A DNA stretch of 64,000 nucleotides from the NCBI RefSeq assembly GCF_003402415.2, contig NZ_AP036014.1, forward strand, positions 2,418,001 through 2,482,000, given 5' to 3'. Origin of the DNA: Cupidesulfovibrio sp000226255. GTDB lineage: Bacteria > Desulfobacterota > Desulfovibrionia > Desulfovibrionales > Desulfovibrionaceae. This document shows, piece by piece, positions 47,182-56,812 of this stretch. Positions within the stretch are counted from its first letter, which is position 1. Every line of letters begins with the position of its first letter. Made by a program: the position numbers and the translations under genes. The notes under the pieces are model-generated. The model worked only from the letters and a program-made list of their open reading frames with translations, did not search any database and was not told the origin of the DNA.

Positions 47182-48501
47182 CTAAAAGCCGTAGCGGGTA
47201 TACCGCTTCGCCTTGCGGTCAATGCACTGCACGTAGCGGTAGTTGCCCTTCAGGTGGGCTTCTTCCAGCAGGCGGCGGCCAATGCCCGCGCACCTGTCGC
47301 AGGCGCTGATGGGGATCTCTATGCCCACGCTGAGCGGGTTCACCGTGGACCATGTTTCTATCTTCACCGTGCCCGAACAATCCTGGCACAGCAGCACCGA
47401 CTCCACCTGGCTCTCGCTGATGCCATCGGTATCGTAGTAGATGTCCTTGGTGCGCACCCACCAGTCGCCGGAACGCTCCCCCTGCTTGGGCAGGGCCGGG
47501 GGCTTGCGCCACACCTTCAGCATCTCGTCGCACAGCCGCTCGATGTACGTGCTCACCTGGTCCGACTGGGCGATGGCCGCCGGGTCGAATTCCGGCTCGC
47601 GCACCCCGTCGAAGTCCAGCCCGGCCATGGCGAGACATATCCCGAGATTGACGTACGGCAGCGCGCCCTGGATGGCGTAGCCGCCTTCCAGCACGGCGAT
47701 GTCGGGGTTCAGCCGCCTGTTCAGCATGGCGTAGCCCCGGGCCGTGAAGTTCATGTTGGTGATGGGGTCGGAAAAATGGTTGTCCTGCCCGGCGGAATTG
47801 ATGATCAGGTCCGGCTTGAAGTCTTCCAGCACCGGCAGCACCAGATTGTCGATGACGTGCAGGAAGCCCTTGTCGGACGTGCCGGGCGGCAGCGGAATGT
47901 TCAAGGTGCGGCCCATGGCGTTGGGGCCGCCCAGTTCGTGCGGAAATCCGGTGCCGGGGTACAGGGTGCGGCCGTCCTGGTGCAGCGAGATGAACAGGGT
48001 GTCGCGGTCGTTCCAGTAGATGTCCTGCGTGCCGTCGCCGTGGTGGCAGTCGGTGTCCACGATGGCCACGCGCAACGGGCCGTAGTGCTCGCGGATGTGT
48101 TCGAGCATCACGGCTTCGATGTTGATGTTGCAGAACCCCCGGTTGCCGTGCACCACCTTCATGGCGTGGTGGCCCGGCGGGCGCACCAGCGCGAAGGCCT
48201 TTTCCTCTTCCTTCTCCATCACCAGCCGGGCGGCGGTGATGGCCCCCCCGGCGGAGATGAGGTGCGACTTGGTGCACACGCTCTCCACGCCGGGAATGCA
48301 GAAGTGCACGCGCTCCACGTCTTCGCGGGTGGCGATTTCGGGCTTGTATTCGGTGATGCCCGCGATGTCGAACAGCCCTTCCTCGCGCAGTTGGTCCTGC
48401 GTGTAGAGCAGCCGTTCCTCGCGTTCCGGGTGGGTGGCGCTGATGGCCCAGTCGAAGGCCGGAAAGAAGATGATGCCCAGCCGGTTCTTTGCTTCCAGCA
48501 T
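47182..48501 (-). CDS. Histone deacetylase-like protein with C-terminal Cys-rich extension
   Basis: A 439-residue member of the AcuC/HDAC superfamily. The deacetylase core has RPPGHHA (107-113), VDTDCHHGDGTQDIYW (148-163), NSAGQDNHFSDP with the metal Asp, and EGGYA. About 120 C-terminal residues are extra, with Cys pairs CQDC (about 375) and CDRC (about 402), suggesting an added zinc-binding module. The substrate is unknown (acetyl-lysine, acetylpolyamine or other amide). The start at 48501 is 48 bp after tmk; the three genes yhaM-like, tmk, and this one read in one direction. Confidence 0.88.
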   Translation of the reverse strand: MLEAKNRLGIIFFPAFDWAISATHPEREERLLYTQDQLREEGLFDIAGITEYKPEIATREDVERVHFCIPGVESVCTKSHLISAGGAITAARLVMEKEEEKAFALVRPPGHHAMKVVHGNRGFCNINIEAVMLEHIREHYGPLRVAIVDTDCHHGDGTQDIYWNDRDTLFISLHQDGRTLYPGTGFPHELGGPNAMGRTLNIPLPPGTSDKGFLHVIDNLVLPVLEDFKPDLIINSAGQDNHFSDPITNMNFTARGYAMLNRRLNPDIAVLEGGYAIQGALPYVNLGICLAMAGLDFDGVREPEFDPAAIAQSDQVSTYIERLCDEMLKVWRKPPALPKQGERSGDWWVRTKDIYYDTDGISESQVESVLLCQDCSGTVKIETWSTVNPLSVGIEIPISACDRCAGIGRRLLEEAHLKGNYRYVQCIDRKAKRYTRYGF

Positions 48502-48548
48502 GGCAACGTCCTTCGCGGGCGCGGCCCGCAGTTAGGCGTGCGCCAGTG

Positions 48549-49199
48549 TCACGGGCGCGCCGAGGCGGCCGCAAGGGCGGCCCGCACGGCGCGCATGACG
48601 TCCTCGAACACCTCGTCGGGCGTGCGGGTGGCGTCCACCACCCTGAACCGCGCCGGATTGAGCGCGGCCCACGTCAGATAGCCTTCGCGCACACGGGCGT
48701 GAAAGGCAAGGTGCTCCGCCTCGAATCGCCCTTCGGAAACGCTGGTGCCGTCCTGCAGGTTGCGGGTCATGGCCCGGCGCAATCCTTCCTCGGGCGGCAG
48801 GTCGAACACCAGGGTCAGGTCGGGCCACAGCCCGCCAACGGCCATGTCGTTCAGTTCGCGCAGCCGCTCGGGGTCCAGGCCGCGCCCGTAGCCCTGGTAG
48901 ACCACGGTGGAGTCGGCGTAGCGGTCGGACAGCACCACCACGCCTTCGGCCAGGGCCGGGCGGATCACCTGCCCCACGTGCTGGGCGCGGTCCGCCAGGT
49001 ACAGGAACAGTTCCGCCTCGGGCACGATGTCGTCGTTGGAAAGGTCCAGCAGGATGGAGCGCAGCGTGCGCCCCAGGCGGCTGCCGCCCGGCTCTCGCGT
49101 GAGCAGCACCCCGTGCCCTTCGTCCAGCAGCGCCTGCTGCACGCGGTTCAGGGCCGTGCTCTTGCCGGAGCCTTCCATTCCTTCAAAGGTGATGAACAT
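48549..49199 (-). CDS. tmk: Thymidylate kinase
   Basis: Phosphorylates dTMP. The 216 residues include the P-loop FEGMEGSGKST (5-15), the TREPGG motif, DRYADSTVVYQGYGRG, and the LID region RNLQDGTSVSEGRFEAE. The ATG at 49199 has AGGAA upstream; a longer in-frame start lacks homology. Confidence 0.96.
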   Translation of the reverse strand: MFITFEGMEGSGKSTALNRVQQALLDEGHGVLLTREPGGSRLGRTLRSILLDLSNDDIVPEAELFLYLADRAQHVGQVIRPALAEGVVVLSDRYADSTVVYQGYGRGLDPERLRELNDMAVGGLWPDLTLVFDLPPEEGLRRAMTRNLQDGTSVSEGRFEAEHLAFHARVREGYLTWAALNPARFRVVDATRTPDEVFEDVMRAVRAALAAASARP

Positions 49200-49257
49200 T
49201 GCGGGTTCCTGAAAAAATACAACTTGTTGATGGGCGGCAGCGTACTGCCGCCGTGGT

Positions 49258-50346
49258 CTACAGCAACGATGCCTGCACGCTCTGCGGCCCAACCTTGGCG
49301 GCATCGTCCGCGTTGTCGGCGCCTGCCTTGCTGCCGCCGCCCTTGTGAGCGGGGCCGCTCTTGCGCGCCGGGCGGGGTTCCTCGGGCGAGCGCGCCGGGC
49401 GGTACAGAAAGCGCCCCAGCGTGGGCTGGAACGGCGTCCAGCCGGTGGCGTCCTCTTCGTAGTTGGCGAACAGCCCCCGGAACTGGGCCATCTTGGCGTC
49501 CAGGTTGTCCGCGTAGTGCAGGGCCATGGCTTCCGCCGTCTTGGGCCGCCGGGGCGAACCGAATTCGTATTCGCCGTGGTGGCTGAGGATCAGGTGCTTG
49601 AAATGGGTCACCAGTTCCGGCGCAAGGCCGGACTTGCGCAGATGCGGCTCGATGCGTTCCAGCCCGATGTGGATGTGCCCCAGCAGGCGGCCTTCGTCGG
49701 AATAGTCGTTGGCAAGGCCGCCGGTAAGCTCCCACACCTTGCCGATGTCGTGGAACAGCGCCCCGGCCAGCAGGGCCTGGCGGTCCAGCTCCGGGTAGTG
49801 GTCGGCGATGCGCAGGGCCAGCCCGGCCACGGACAGCATGTGCTCCACAAGGCCGCCCACGTAGGCGTGGTGCACCGACTTGGCGGCGGGCGCGGCCAGC
49901 AGGCGGGGGGCGATGTCCTCGTCGCGCAGCACGGCCAGCACGAACTTGCGCCACGGCGCGTGGGTGAATTCCGCCTTGCACAGCGCGATCAGCTCGTCCA
50001 GCATCTCCTGCGCGGGGCGGGGGCTGGCGGGCAGGAACAGGCCAAGGTCCAGCCCGGCCTGCTCGGCGTCGTCCAGCACGCGCAGACGGCCAATGGTCAC
50101 CTCCACCTTGTCGCGGTAGGTGCCCGAGCGGCCCTCCACGTCCACGATCTGCCCGGCGGTCAGGTCGGGATAGGCCTGGCTCTGGGGGCTCCAGATCTTG
50201 GCCTCCATGCTGCCGGTGGCGTCGCGCAGTTCCAGCCGCCAGAAGGGGCCGTTGCGCGACTGCTGCAGGGTGGCCGAACCGAGCAGGAACAGCCCGCTCA
50301 CCTCGTCGTTGGCGGCGATATCTCGTATGGTTTGTCTTTTTTCCAT
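49258..50346 (-). CDS. YhaM-like OB-fold/HD-domain exonuclease or phosphohydrolase
   Basis: A 362-residue protein. Residues 1-about 90 form an OB-fold (FLLGSATLQQSRNGPFWRLE), and the centre is an HD domain with VHHAYVGGLVEHMLSV and FHDIGKVWEL. This layout matches YhaM-family 3'-5' exoribonucleases. The last 60 residues are Arg/Pro/Gly/Lys-rich and probably bind nucleic acid or are disordered. The ATG at 50346 has no clear Shine-Dalgarno. It heads the operon with tmk and the HDAC-like gene. Confidence 0.85.
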   Translation of the reverse strand: MEKRQTIRDIAANDEVSGLFLLGSATLQQSRNGPFWRLELRDATGSMEAKIWSPQSQAYPDLTAGQIVDVEGRSGTYRDKVEVTIGRLRVLDDAEQAGLDLGLFLPASPRPAQEMLDELIALCKAEFTHAPWRKFVLAVLRDEDIAPRLLAAPAAKSVHHAYVGGLVEHMLSVAGLALRIADHYPELDRQALLAGALFHDIGKVWELTGGLANDYSDEGRLLGHIHIGLERIEPHLRKSGLAPELVTHFKHLILSHHGEYEFGSPRRPKTAEAMALHYADNLDAKMAQFRGLFANYEEDATGWTPFQPTLGRFLYRPARSPEEPRPARKSGPAHKGGGSKAGADNADDAAKVGPQSVQASLL

Positions 50347-50690
50347 GTGCGTCGTAAGGAAGCGGCCATGCCCGGTGCCTTGGCGGCAGTAAAAACGCCG
50401 GGGCGCGGACGGAACAAATGCCCGCGCGGGGATGGCCAATTTGCCGCAAGGTGCCCGCATTTCGGCCACATTGTCAATGTGAACGGCACGCCGGACGGGC
50501 GGCTGATGCGTCCCGCACGCTGCCCGTCCGCAGCCTGACAAACCGCCATTTGCCCGCAACGTGCCCGCCATGCTGCCGCCTCCGGCACGTCGCCGTTTCC
50601 GGGCAGCATGCGCATCACGGCACCGAAACATCACGCAACAGCATCACGGGGCGCGCTGCATCATGCCGCCCTACAGAGAAAGGATACCCC
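50347..50690. other. Divergent intergenic region, YhaM-like / surE
   Basis: 344 bp with no gene. Direct GC-rich stretches (AACGTGCCCGCC-like) recur loosely near 50450-50580, but no promoter was assignable. Confidence 0.4.
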
Positions 50691-51470
50691 ATGATCGTAG
50701 CCCTGACCAACGACGACGGCATTCAGGCACCCGGCCTGCGCGCCATGTACAAGGCCCTGCTGGACGCCGGGCACGAAGTGCACGTGGTGGCCCCGGTCAC
50801 CGAGCAGTCCGCCGTGGGCCACGCCGTGACCATCAGCCTGCCCCTGCGGGTGAAGGAATTCCACGAAAACGGCTTTCGCGGGCGCGGGGTGTACGGCACC
50901 CCCACCGACTGCGTGAAGCTGGGCCTGTCCTGCCTGCTGGACAAGAAGCCCGACGTGGTGGTGTCCGGCATCAACGCCGGGGCCAACGTGGGGCCGGACA
51001 TCCTGTACTCCGGCACGGTGTCCGCCGCGACGGAGGCTGCGCACATGGGCTACCCCGCCCTGGCCGTTTCGTACGATTCGTTCCGCCCGGCCGACCTTTC
51101 CGGCCAGGCCGCCCACGCCGCCAGCCTGCTGACCACCGTGGACTGGAAGGCCCTGCCCCCCCGCTGCGTGGTGAACCTGAACTACCCCGCCCTGCCCATG
51201 GCCGACGTGAAGGGCGTGCGAGCCTGCCCCCAGACCCGCGCGGTGTGGAAGGACTGGTACGACCACCGGACGGACCCGCGTGGCGGCTCGTACTGGTGGC
51301 TGAACGGCACCATCCCGCCGGAAACCGTGGCCCCCGGCACCGACCGCGCCCTGCTGACGGAAGGCTGGATCACCCTGACCCCGCTGCGCTTCGACTTCAC
51401 CGACCACGCGGCCATGGACGTGCTGGCCGGCGTGCAAACCACACCCCAGGCCGACGGCGGCGAAGCCTAG
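50691..51470 (+). CDS. surE: 5'/3'-nucleotidase SurE
   Basis: A 259-residue nucleoside monophosphate phosphatase. The metal site begins TNDDGIQAPG (residues 6-15), with SAVGHAVTI and SGINAGANVGPDILYSGTV as further signatures. GAAAGGAT precedes the ATG. It is monocistronic with a strong terminator. Confidence 0.96.
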   Translation: MIVALTNDDGIQAPGLRAMYKALLDAGHEVHVVAPVTEQSAVGHAVTISLPLRVKEFHENGFRGRGVYGTPTDCVKLGLSCLLDKKPDVVVSGINAGANVGPDILYSGTVSAATEAAHMGYPALAVSYDSFRPADLSGQAAHAASLLTTVDWKALPPRCVVNLNYPALPMADVKGVRACPQTRAVWKDWYDHRTDPRGGSYWWLNGTIPPETVAPGTDRALLTEGWITLTPLRFDFTDHAAMDVLAGVQTTPQADGGEA

Positions 51471-51542
51471 CGGCCGCGCGGCGCGCCACGGCCGCCCCGC
51501 CGCACACCGCCTGCCTTCCCGTTCCCTCTGGCGTTGCGCAAG

Positions 51543-51577
51543 GACGGGCCGCCCCGCGCGGCCCGTCTTTATTTTTT
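51543..51577 (+). terminator. Terminator of surE
   Basis: Stem GACGGGCCGC/GCGGCCCGTC (51543-51552, 51558-51567), 5-base loop, then TTTATTTTTT. Confidence 0.92.
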
Positions 51578-51609
51578 CCCCGGGTTCGGGTATTATTCCC
51601 GCGCCTTCG

Positions 51610-51638
51610 TTGACAGGCCGTGCCCGCCCCCCTACAGC
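51610..51638 (+). promoter_or_regulatory. Probable promoter of fba-gap
   Basis: A perfect TTGACA (51610-51615), 17-bp spacer, TACAGC (51633-51638). The start near 51645 gives a leader of about 200 nt before fba, in a 372-bp gap that otherwise shows only the surE terminator. Confidence 0.55.
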
Positions 51639-51842
51639 ATGGAAGCATACCCCCCAAGGGGCGCTTCCGTGGTCCTTTCGGGGCGCTGCGGACGGGTCTG
51701 CACCCACAGCCCCTTCCGAAGGCATGCCCGGTTCGCGCCCGCCCCCCGCATCGGCACTATCGGCGGCACGCGACCAACGAACACATTTCCACAGCCGGAC
51801 CAGCAGGCATCCCGCCCGTCCGGCACCAGCAGGAGGAACCCC

Positions 51843-52766
51843 ATGCCGCTGACCGGTCCCAAGCAGATGTTCGAGCGGGCCTACAAGGAAGGGTACGCCA
51901 TCGGCGCCTTCAACGTGAACAACATGGAGATCATCCAGGGCATCATGCAGGCGGCCGGCGAGGAAAAGGCCCCGCTGATCCTTCAGGTTTCCGCCGGGGC
52001 GCGCAAGTACGCCGGGCAGAACTACATCGTGAAGCTCATCGAGGCGGCCCTGCTGGACACCGACCTGCCGGTGGTGCTGCACCTGGACCACGGCCAGGAC
52101 TTCAACATCTGCAAGGACTGCATCGACGGCGGGTTCACCTCGGTCATGTACGACGGCTCGCACCTGCCCTACGAAGAGAACATCGCCGTGACCAAGCAGG
52201 TGGTCGAATACGCCCACGCGCGCGGCGTGTGGGTGGAGGCGGAACTGGGCCAGCTGGCGGGCGTGGAGGACGAGGTGTCGGCCGAGCATTCGGTATACAC
52301 CGACCCCGACCAGGCCGTGGACTTCGTGAAGCGCACCGGGTGCGACTCGCTGGCCATCGCCATCGGCACCAGCCACGGCGCGTACAAGTTCGCGGGCGAG
52401 GCCAAGCTGGACTTCGCGCGGCTGGAAAAGATCACCAACATGCTGCCCGGCTACCCGCTGGTGCTGCACGGGGCCTCCAGCGTGCCGCAGGAATTCGTGG
52501 ACATGGCCAACACCTACGGCGGCAAGGTGGGCGGTGCCAAGGGCGTGCCCGAAGACCTGCTGCGCAAGGCGGCCACCTTCGGCGTGTGCAAGATCAACAT
52601 CGACACCGACATCCGCCTGGCCATGACCGCCACCATCCGCAAGCATTTCATGGAAAAGCCAGCTGACTTCGACCCGCGCGCGTACCTGAAGCCCGCGCGG
52701 GACGCCGTGAAGAACATGGTCCAGCACAAGATTCGCAACGTGCTGGGTTGCTCGAACAAGATCTAA
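51843..52766 (+). CDS. fba: Fructose-bisphosphate aldolase, class II
   Basis: A 307-residue zinc aldolase of glycolysis/gluconeogenesis. The metal His appear in VVLHLDHGQD (near residue 80) and later in GTSHGAYKF and LVLHGASSVP. The LHGASS form marks the shorter class II type. AGGAGGA upstream fixes the ATG. It is followed 22 bp later by gap. Confidence 0.96.
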   Translation: MPLTGPKQMFERAYKEGYAIGAFNVNNMEIIQGIMQAAGEEKAPLILQVSAGARKYAGQNYIVKLIEAALLDTDLPVVLHLDHGQDFNICKDCIDGGFTSVMYDGSHLPYEENIAVTKQVVEYAHARGVWVEAELGQLAGVEDEVSAEHSVYTDPDQAVDFVKRTGCDSLAIAIGTSHGAYKFAGEAKLDFARLEKITNMLPGYPLVLHGASSVPQEFVDMANTYGGKVGGAKGVPEDLLRKAATFGVCKINIDTDIRLAMTATIRKHFMEKPADFDPRAYLKPARDAVKNMVQHKIRNVLGCSNKI

Positions 52767-52788
52767 CCGTTTTTAGGGGAACGGACTC

Positions 52789-53787
52789 ATGATCAAGCTT
52801 GGGATGAACGGGTTCGGCCGCATCGGCCGCTACCTCGTCAGACTGCTGGCCGACACCGACGACCTTGGCGTGGTGGCCATCAACGCCCGCGCCGACAACG
52901 CCTCGCTGGCCCGCCTGTTCAAGTACGATTCGTGCCACGGCACCTTCCGGGGCGAAGTGGCCCATGACGACGCCGGGCTCATCGTCAACGGCCGCCACAT
53001 CGCCGTCACCCGCGAACGCGCGGGCGAATGGAAGTGGAAGGACCTCGGCATCGACATCTCGGTGGAAACCACCGGCACCATCAAGGACCGCGCGGGCCTT
53101 GCGCAGCACCTGGCCTGCGGCGCGAAGAAATCAGTCATCAGCGCCCCGGCCAAGGACGCCGACGTCACCGTGGTCATGGGCGTGAACCATGGCGACTACG
53201 ACCCGGCCAGGCACGACGTGATCTCCGCCGCCTCGTGCACCACCAACTGTCTGGCCCCGGCCGCCAAGACCATCCACGAGGCGTTCGGCATCAAGCACGG
53301 CCTGATGACCACGGTGCACTCGTACACCATGAGCCAGCGCATCCTGGACGGGTCGCACAAGGACCCGCGCCGCGCCCGCGCCGCCGCCCTGTCCATGATC
53401 CCCACCACCACCGGGGCGGCCAAGGCCACCACGCTGGTCATCCCCGCGCTGGCGGGCAAGCTGGACGGCATGGCCGTGCGCGTGCCCACCCCCAACGTGT
53501 CGCTGGTGGACCTGACCTGCGAACTGGAGCGCCCCACCAGCGTGGAAGAGGTGAACGCCCTGCTGAAGGCCGCGGCCGAAGGCCCGCTGCTGGGCAACAT
53601 GGGCTACACCGAAGAGCCGCTGGTGTCCGTGGACTACATGGGTTCCATCTACGGCGGCGTGGTGGACGCGCTGTGCACCAGCGTCATCGACGGCACCATG
53701 CTGAAGCTGATCATCTGGTACGACAACGAAGCGGGCTTCACCAACCAGCTCGTCCGGCTGCTGCGCATGGTCGGCAAGGACCTGTAG
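52789..53787 (+). CDS. gap: Glyceraldehyde-3-phosphate dehydrogenase, type I
   Basis: A 332-residue enzyme with the catalytic ASCTTNC (Cys150), the Rossmann start NGFGRIGR, and WYDNEAGFTNQLV at the C-terminus. The cofactor-specificity position after VVAIN is Ala (INARAD) rather than the Asp normally seen in NAD-specific enzymes, so NADP or dual use is possible. Cotranscribed with fba. Confidence 0.96.
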   Translation: MIKLGMNGFGRIGRYLVRLLADTDDLGVVAINARADNASLARLFKYDSCHGTFRGEVAHDDAGLIVNGRHIAVTRERAGEWKWKDLGIDISVETTGTIKDRAGLAQHLACGAKKSVISAPAKDADVTVVMGVNHGDYDPARHDVISAASCTTNCLAPAAKTIHEAFGIKHGLMTTVHSYTMSQRILDGSHKDPRRARAAALSMIPTTTGAAKATTLVIPALAGKLDGMAVRVPTPNVSLVDLTCELERPTSVEEVNALLKAAAEGPLLGNMGYTEEPLVSVDYMGSIYGGVVDALCTSVIDGTMLKLIIWYDNEAGFTNQLVRLLRMVGKDL

Positions 53788-53814
53788 GGCTGTTGCCAGC
53801 AGAATGAAAAAAAA

Positions 53815-53849
53815 CGGCGTCCATCCCCTTGTGGGATGGACGCCGATCT
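53815..53849. terminator. Bidirectional terminator, gap / serine dehydratase
   Basis: A 13-bp perfect stem (53815-53827 with 53833-53845) with a 5-base loop. On the plus strand it is followed by ATCTCTTTTC, on the minus strand by eight T in a row. Confidence 0.93.
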
Positions 53850-53878
53850 CTTTTCGGATACCGGAAGCAAATACCCGA

Positions 53879-55258
53879 TCAGCACTCCACCACGCTGACC
53901 GCGAGCCCGCCGGACGACGTTTCCTTGAACTTGGCGTTCATGTCGCGCCCTATCTCGGCCATGGCCGCGATGACGCTGTCCAGGGTCACCCGGTGGTGGC
54001 GCGGGTCTTCGCAGGTGGACAGCAGGCAGGCGTTGTAGGCCTTCACCGCGCCCACGGCGTTGCGTTCTATGCAGGGAATCTGCACGAAGCCGCCCACCGG
54101 GTCGCAGGTAAGGCCAAGGTGGTGCTCCAGCGCGATTTCCGCCGCGTTCTCCACCACGTGCACCGGGTTGCCGCGCGCGTGGGCCAGCATGGCGGCCGCC
54201 ATGGCCGATGCCACGCCCACTTCCCCCTGGCAGCCCATCTCGGCCCCGGCGATGCCCGCGTTGTGCTTGGCCAGAAAGCCCACGGCGGCGGAGGCCAGCA
54301 CCCCTTCGCGCACGGCCCGGTCGCCTATGGCCAGGTCGTGGCGCATGGCGTAGAGCAGCGCGGGCATCACCCCGGCCGCGCCGCAGGTGGGCGCGGTGAC
54401 GATGACCCCGCCCGCCGCGTTTTCCTCTGCGGCGGCGAAGGCGTAGGCGTTCAGCCGCCCCAGGAAGGAATCCACCGCGTTGGGCAAACGCTGGGCGCGC
54501 ATGAGCAGCACGCGGGCCTTGCGGTGCACCCCCAGGGTGCCGGGCAGCGGCCCGCCGTCTTCTATGCCGCGCCGCACGCTGGCCTCCATCAGTTCGATGA
54601 TGGCGGCAAGGCGGTCCAGAATGGCGGCGCGGCCCATGCCGGTGACCGCCATCTCGTTTTCCAAGATAAGCTCGTGGATGGTCAGGCCGGTTTCCACCAG
54701 CCGGGCGCGCAGTTGGGCCATGCTGCGGTAGGGATGCACGGGCCGTCCGCGCTCTTCGGGCTGCCAGCCCTTCCACTGGATGAACCCGCCGCCCACGGAA
54801 TAGTATTCCCGTTCGCACAGCACCGCGCCGTCCGCGTCCAGCAGTTCCATGACCAGCGTGTTGCTGAAGGGATGGGCATGCTGCACGGCATCGCGCTGCA
54901 CCGTGCTTTCCGACAGCACCAGGGTGGCGGGGCCCAGGCGTAGGGTGCGTTCGCCTTCCGGCAGTGCGGGCAGCGATTCCAGCAGGCCCGGCGGACAGGT
55001 GGCGGGCCGATGCCCCAGCAGCCCGGCCAGCACCGCGCCGGTGGTGCCGTGCCCCACGCCCGTGGCGCTCAGCGAGCCGAACAGGCGCACCCGGATGCCC
55101 GCCGCGCGGGCCAGCACCGAGGCAGACAACGCCCCGCACAGCGTGCGGAAGTCGTGCCCGGCCTTCATGGGGCCTATGGTATGGGAGCTGGACGGGCCGG
55201 GACCGGCCTCGAACATGTCGAACAGCGACGTTTCTATGGTGGCGACCAAAGGCTGCAT
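53879..55258 (-). CDS. sdaA: L-serine ammonia-lyase, iron-sulfur type, single chain
   Basis: Converts serine to pyruvate and ammonia with a [4Fe-4S] cluster. The 459 residues span both domains: beta (TSLFDMFEAGPGPSSSHT near residue 10) and alpha (TAPTCGAAGVMPALL, then GLTCDPVGGFVQIPCIERN with cluster Cys). SSSHT and the final KFKETSSGGLAV are family signatures. Start at 55258 is two bases after the stop of the upstream EAL/HDOD gene, so the two are cotranscribed. Confidence 0.95.
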   Translation of the reverse strand: MQPLVATIETSLFDMFEAGPGPSSSHTIGPMKAGHDFRTLCGALSASVLARAAGIRVRLFGSLSATGVGHGTTGAVLAGLLGHRPATCPPGLLESLPALPEGERTLRLGPATLVLSESTVQRDAVQHAHPFSNTLVMELLDADGAVLCEREYYSVGGGFIQWKGWQPEERGRPVHPYRSMAQLRARLVETGLTIHELILENEMAVTGMGRAAILDRLAAIIELMEASVRRGIEDGGPLPGTLGVHRKARVLLMRAQRLPNAVDSFLGRLNAYAFAAAEENAAGGVIVTAPTCGAAGVMPALLYAMRHDLAIGDRAVREGVLASAAVGFLAKHNAGIAGAEMGCQGEVGVASAMAAAMLAHARGNPVHVVENAAEIALEHHLGLTCDPVGGFVQIPCIERNAVGAVKAYNACLLSTCEDPRHHRVTLDSVIAAMAEIGRDMNAKFKETSSGGLAVSVVEC

Positions 55259-55260
55259 TC

Positions 55261-56646
55261 CTACTCCCGGCTGTCGTGGAAAAAGGCGCTCCATTCCAGC
55301 GCGCCCGCATAGGCCATGGCCAGGTCGGCCTGGGTCAGGCCCATGGCCGTGCCGCTGGACAGCACCTCGTCCCAGCGGCCCCGCTCGTAGTGCTCCATCA
55401 GGTCCAGCCACGGCGCGTAAGGGCCGGAGTGCCCGGCCAGGGCCTCGGCCAGATCGTCCACCAGCGGCAGCGAACGCAGCAACTCGGCCAGCGGCAGGCA
55501 CAGCAAGGGTTCCAGCAGCGAGAACAACCCCAGCATGAACAGAGCGCCCGACTGCGCGGCGGGGGGCGTGCCCTGCCCGGTCGCGCGCACGGCGGCGCGG
55601 GATGCACACAGCTCCAGGAACTTGGCGCGCAAGGCCGAAACGGCGATGAGTTCGCGCGCGATGGGCCCGGTGTCGAATTCCGAAAGCACGGTGACGCACA
55701 GCCACTGCACCAGGTTGCGCGTGCCCAGCAGCGAAATGCCGTGCTGGATGGAGGTGACCTTCACCGGCAGCCCGAAATGCACGGAATTGATGTAGCGCAA
55801 CAACTTGTACGAAAGGGCCGCGTCCGACCGCACGACTTCCGTGGCGGCCTTGATGTTCATGTCGTCGCGGGCAAGGGTGGCCAGAAGGCGCATCTTGGCG
55901 GCCTGCGAACTGTCCAGCCGCCTGCCGTGCACCAGTTCCGGCCTGCTGAAGAAGAACCCCTGAAACAGCGAGAAGCCCAGCGCCTCGCACTGGCGGTGGG
56001 TGGCGAGGTCCTCCACCTTTTCCGCCAGCAGCAGACACGGGCGCGAGCGCAACGCGGCCACGTCGCGCGCCAGTTCCGCCAGGGGGCGGCCCAGCACGTC
56101 GAACTTGACGATGTCCGCGAGGTCGAGCAGCCCTTCCAGGCCGGGCTGTCCGGCGTAGTCGTCCACCACTATCAGGTAGCCCTCGTCCTTGAGCCCGGAC
56201 AGGGCCTGCACCACCGGCACGCTGGCGGGCACCGTCTCCAGCACCTCCACCCCGCAGACGTCGGCGGGCAGGATGCGCGGCGTACCGGCCAGCAGCATGT
56301 CCGCCGCGAAATTCACCAACAGGCGCTGGCCCGCGCCCAGGGAAGGCCTGACCATAGCGAACCCGTCCGCGATGACCGATGCGGTGGCCACGCTGGCGTC
56401 CACGTCCAGTGCGCAGCATTCGGGGGAATCGGGGTTGCGGAACAGCAGTTCGTACCCCCACACGTCGCCCGCCGCGTCGAACACGGGCTGCCGGGCCACC
56501 AGCAACGATGGGGCGCACTCCGCGTCCGGGGTGCCCGGTGCGTTCGGAGTTGCCGACGCGCCTTCGTCCGCCGTCCCCGACAGGCCGGGGCAAGCGGGAC
56601 CATCATCACCCGCAAGGCCGAGCAAAGACCGCATGCGCTTGAGCAT
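55261..56646 (-). CDS. EAL/HDOD signalling protein (YuxH-like)
   Basis: A 461-residue protein. Residues about 48-255 form a degenerate EAL domain (VARQPVFDAAGDVWGYELLF, IVKFDVLG, LLAEKVED, FFFSRPEL) and about 265-461 an HDOD domain (ALSYKLLRYINSVHFGLP). The catalytic EAL/ExLxR residues read YELLFR rather than a full active set, so it probably binds rather than hydrolyses c-di-GMP. The first 45 residues are a Gly/Ala/Pro/Thr linker. It precedes sdaA with a 2-base gap, an odd pairing of signalling and catabolism. Confidence 0.85.
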   Translation of the reverse strand: MLKRMRSLLGLAGDDGPACPGLSGTADEGASATPNAPGTPDAECAPSLLVARQPVFDAAGDVWGYELLFRNPDSPECCALDVDASVATASVIADGFAMVRPSLGAGQRLLVNFAADMLLAGTPRILPADVCGVEVLETVPASVPVVQALSGLKDEGYLIVVDDYAGQPGLEGLLDLADIVKFDVLGRPLAELARDVAALRSRPCLLLAEKVEDLATHRQCEALGFSLFQGFFFSRPELVHGRRLDSSQAAKMRLLATLARDDMNIKAATEVVRSDAALSYKLLRYINSVHFGLPVKVTSIQHGISLLGTRNLVQWLCVTVLSEFDTGPIARELIAVSALRAKFLELCASRAAVRATGQGTPPAAQSGALFMLGLFSLLEPLLCLPLAELLRSLPLVDDLAEALAGHSGPYAPWLDLMEHYERGRWDEVLSSGTAMGLTQADLAMAYAGALEWSAFFHDSRE

Positions 56647-56812
56647 GAGCGAAATCCCTTCCCCCCAGGAGGTTCCCCCTACCCCGCGCCGACGGGCGCG
56701 GTCCCTGCGGGCCTCCGCAAGGTCGTGGCGGACTTTATGCGGTATGCCGCATGTCGGTCAACAAGGCGATACCGCTTGGCGCGCAGCACCCGAAGGGGAG
56801 GAGATACGATGT

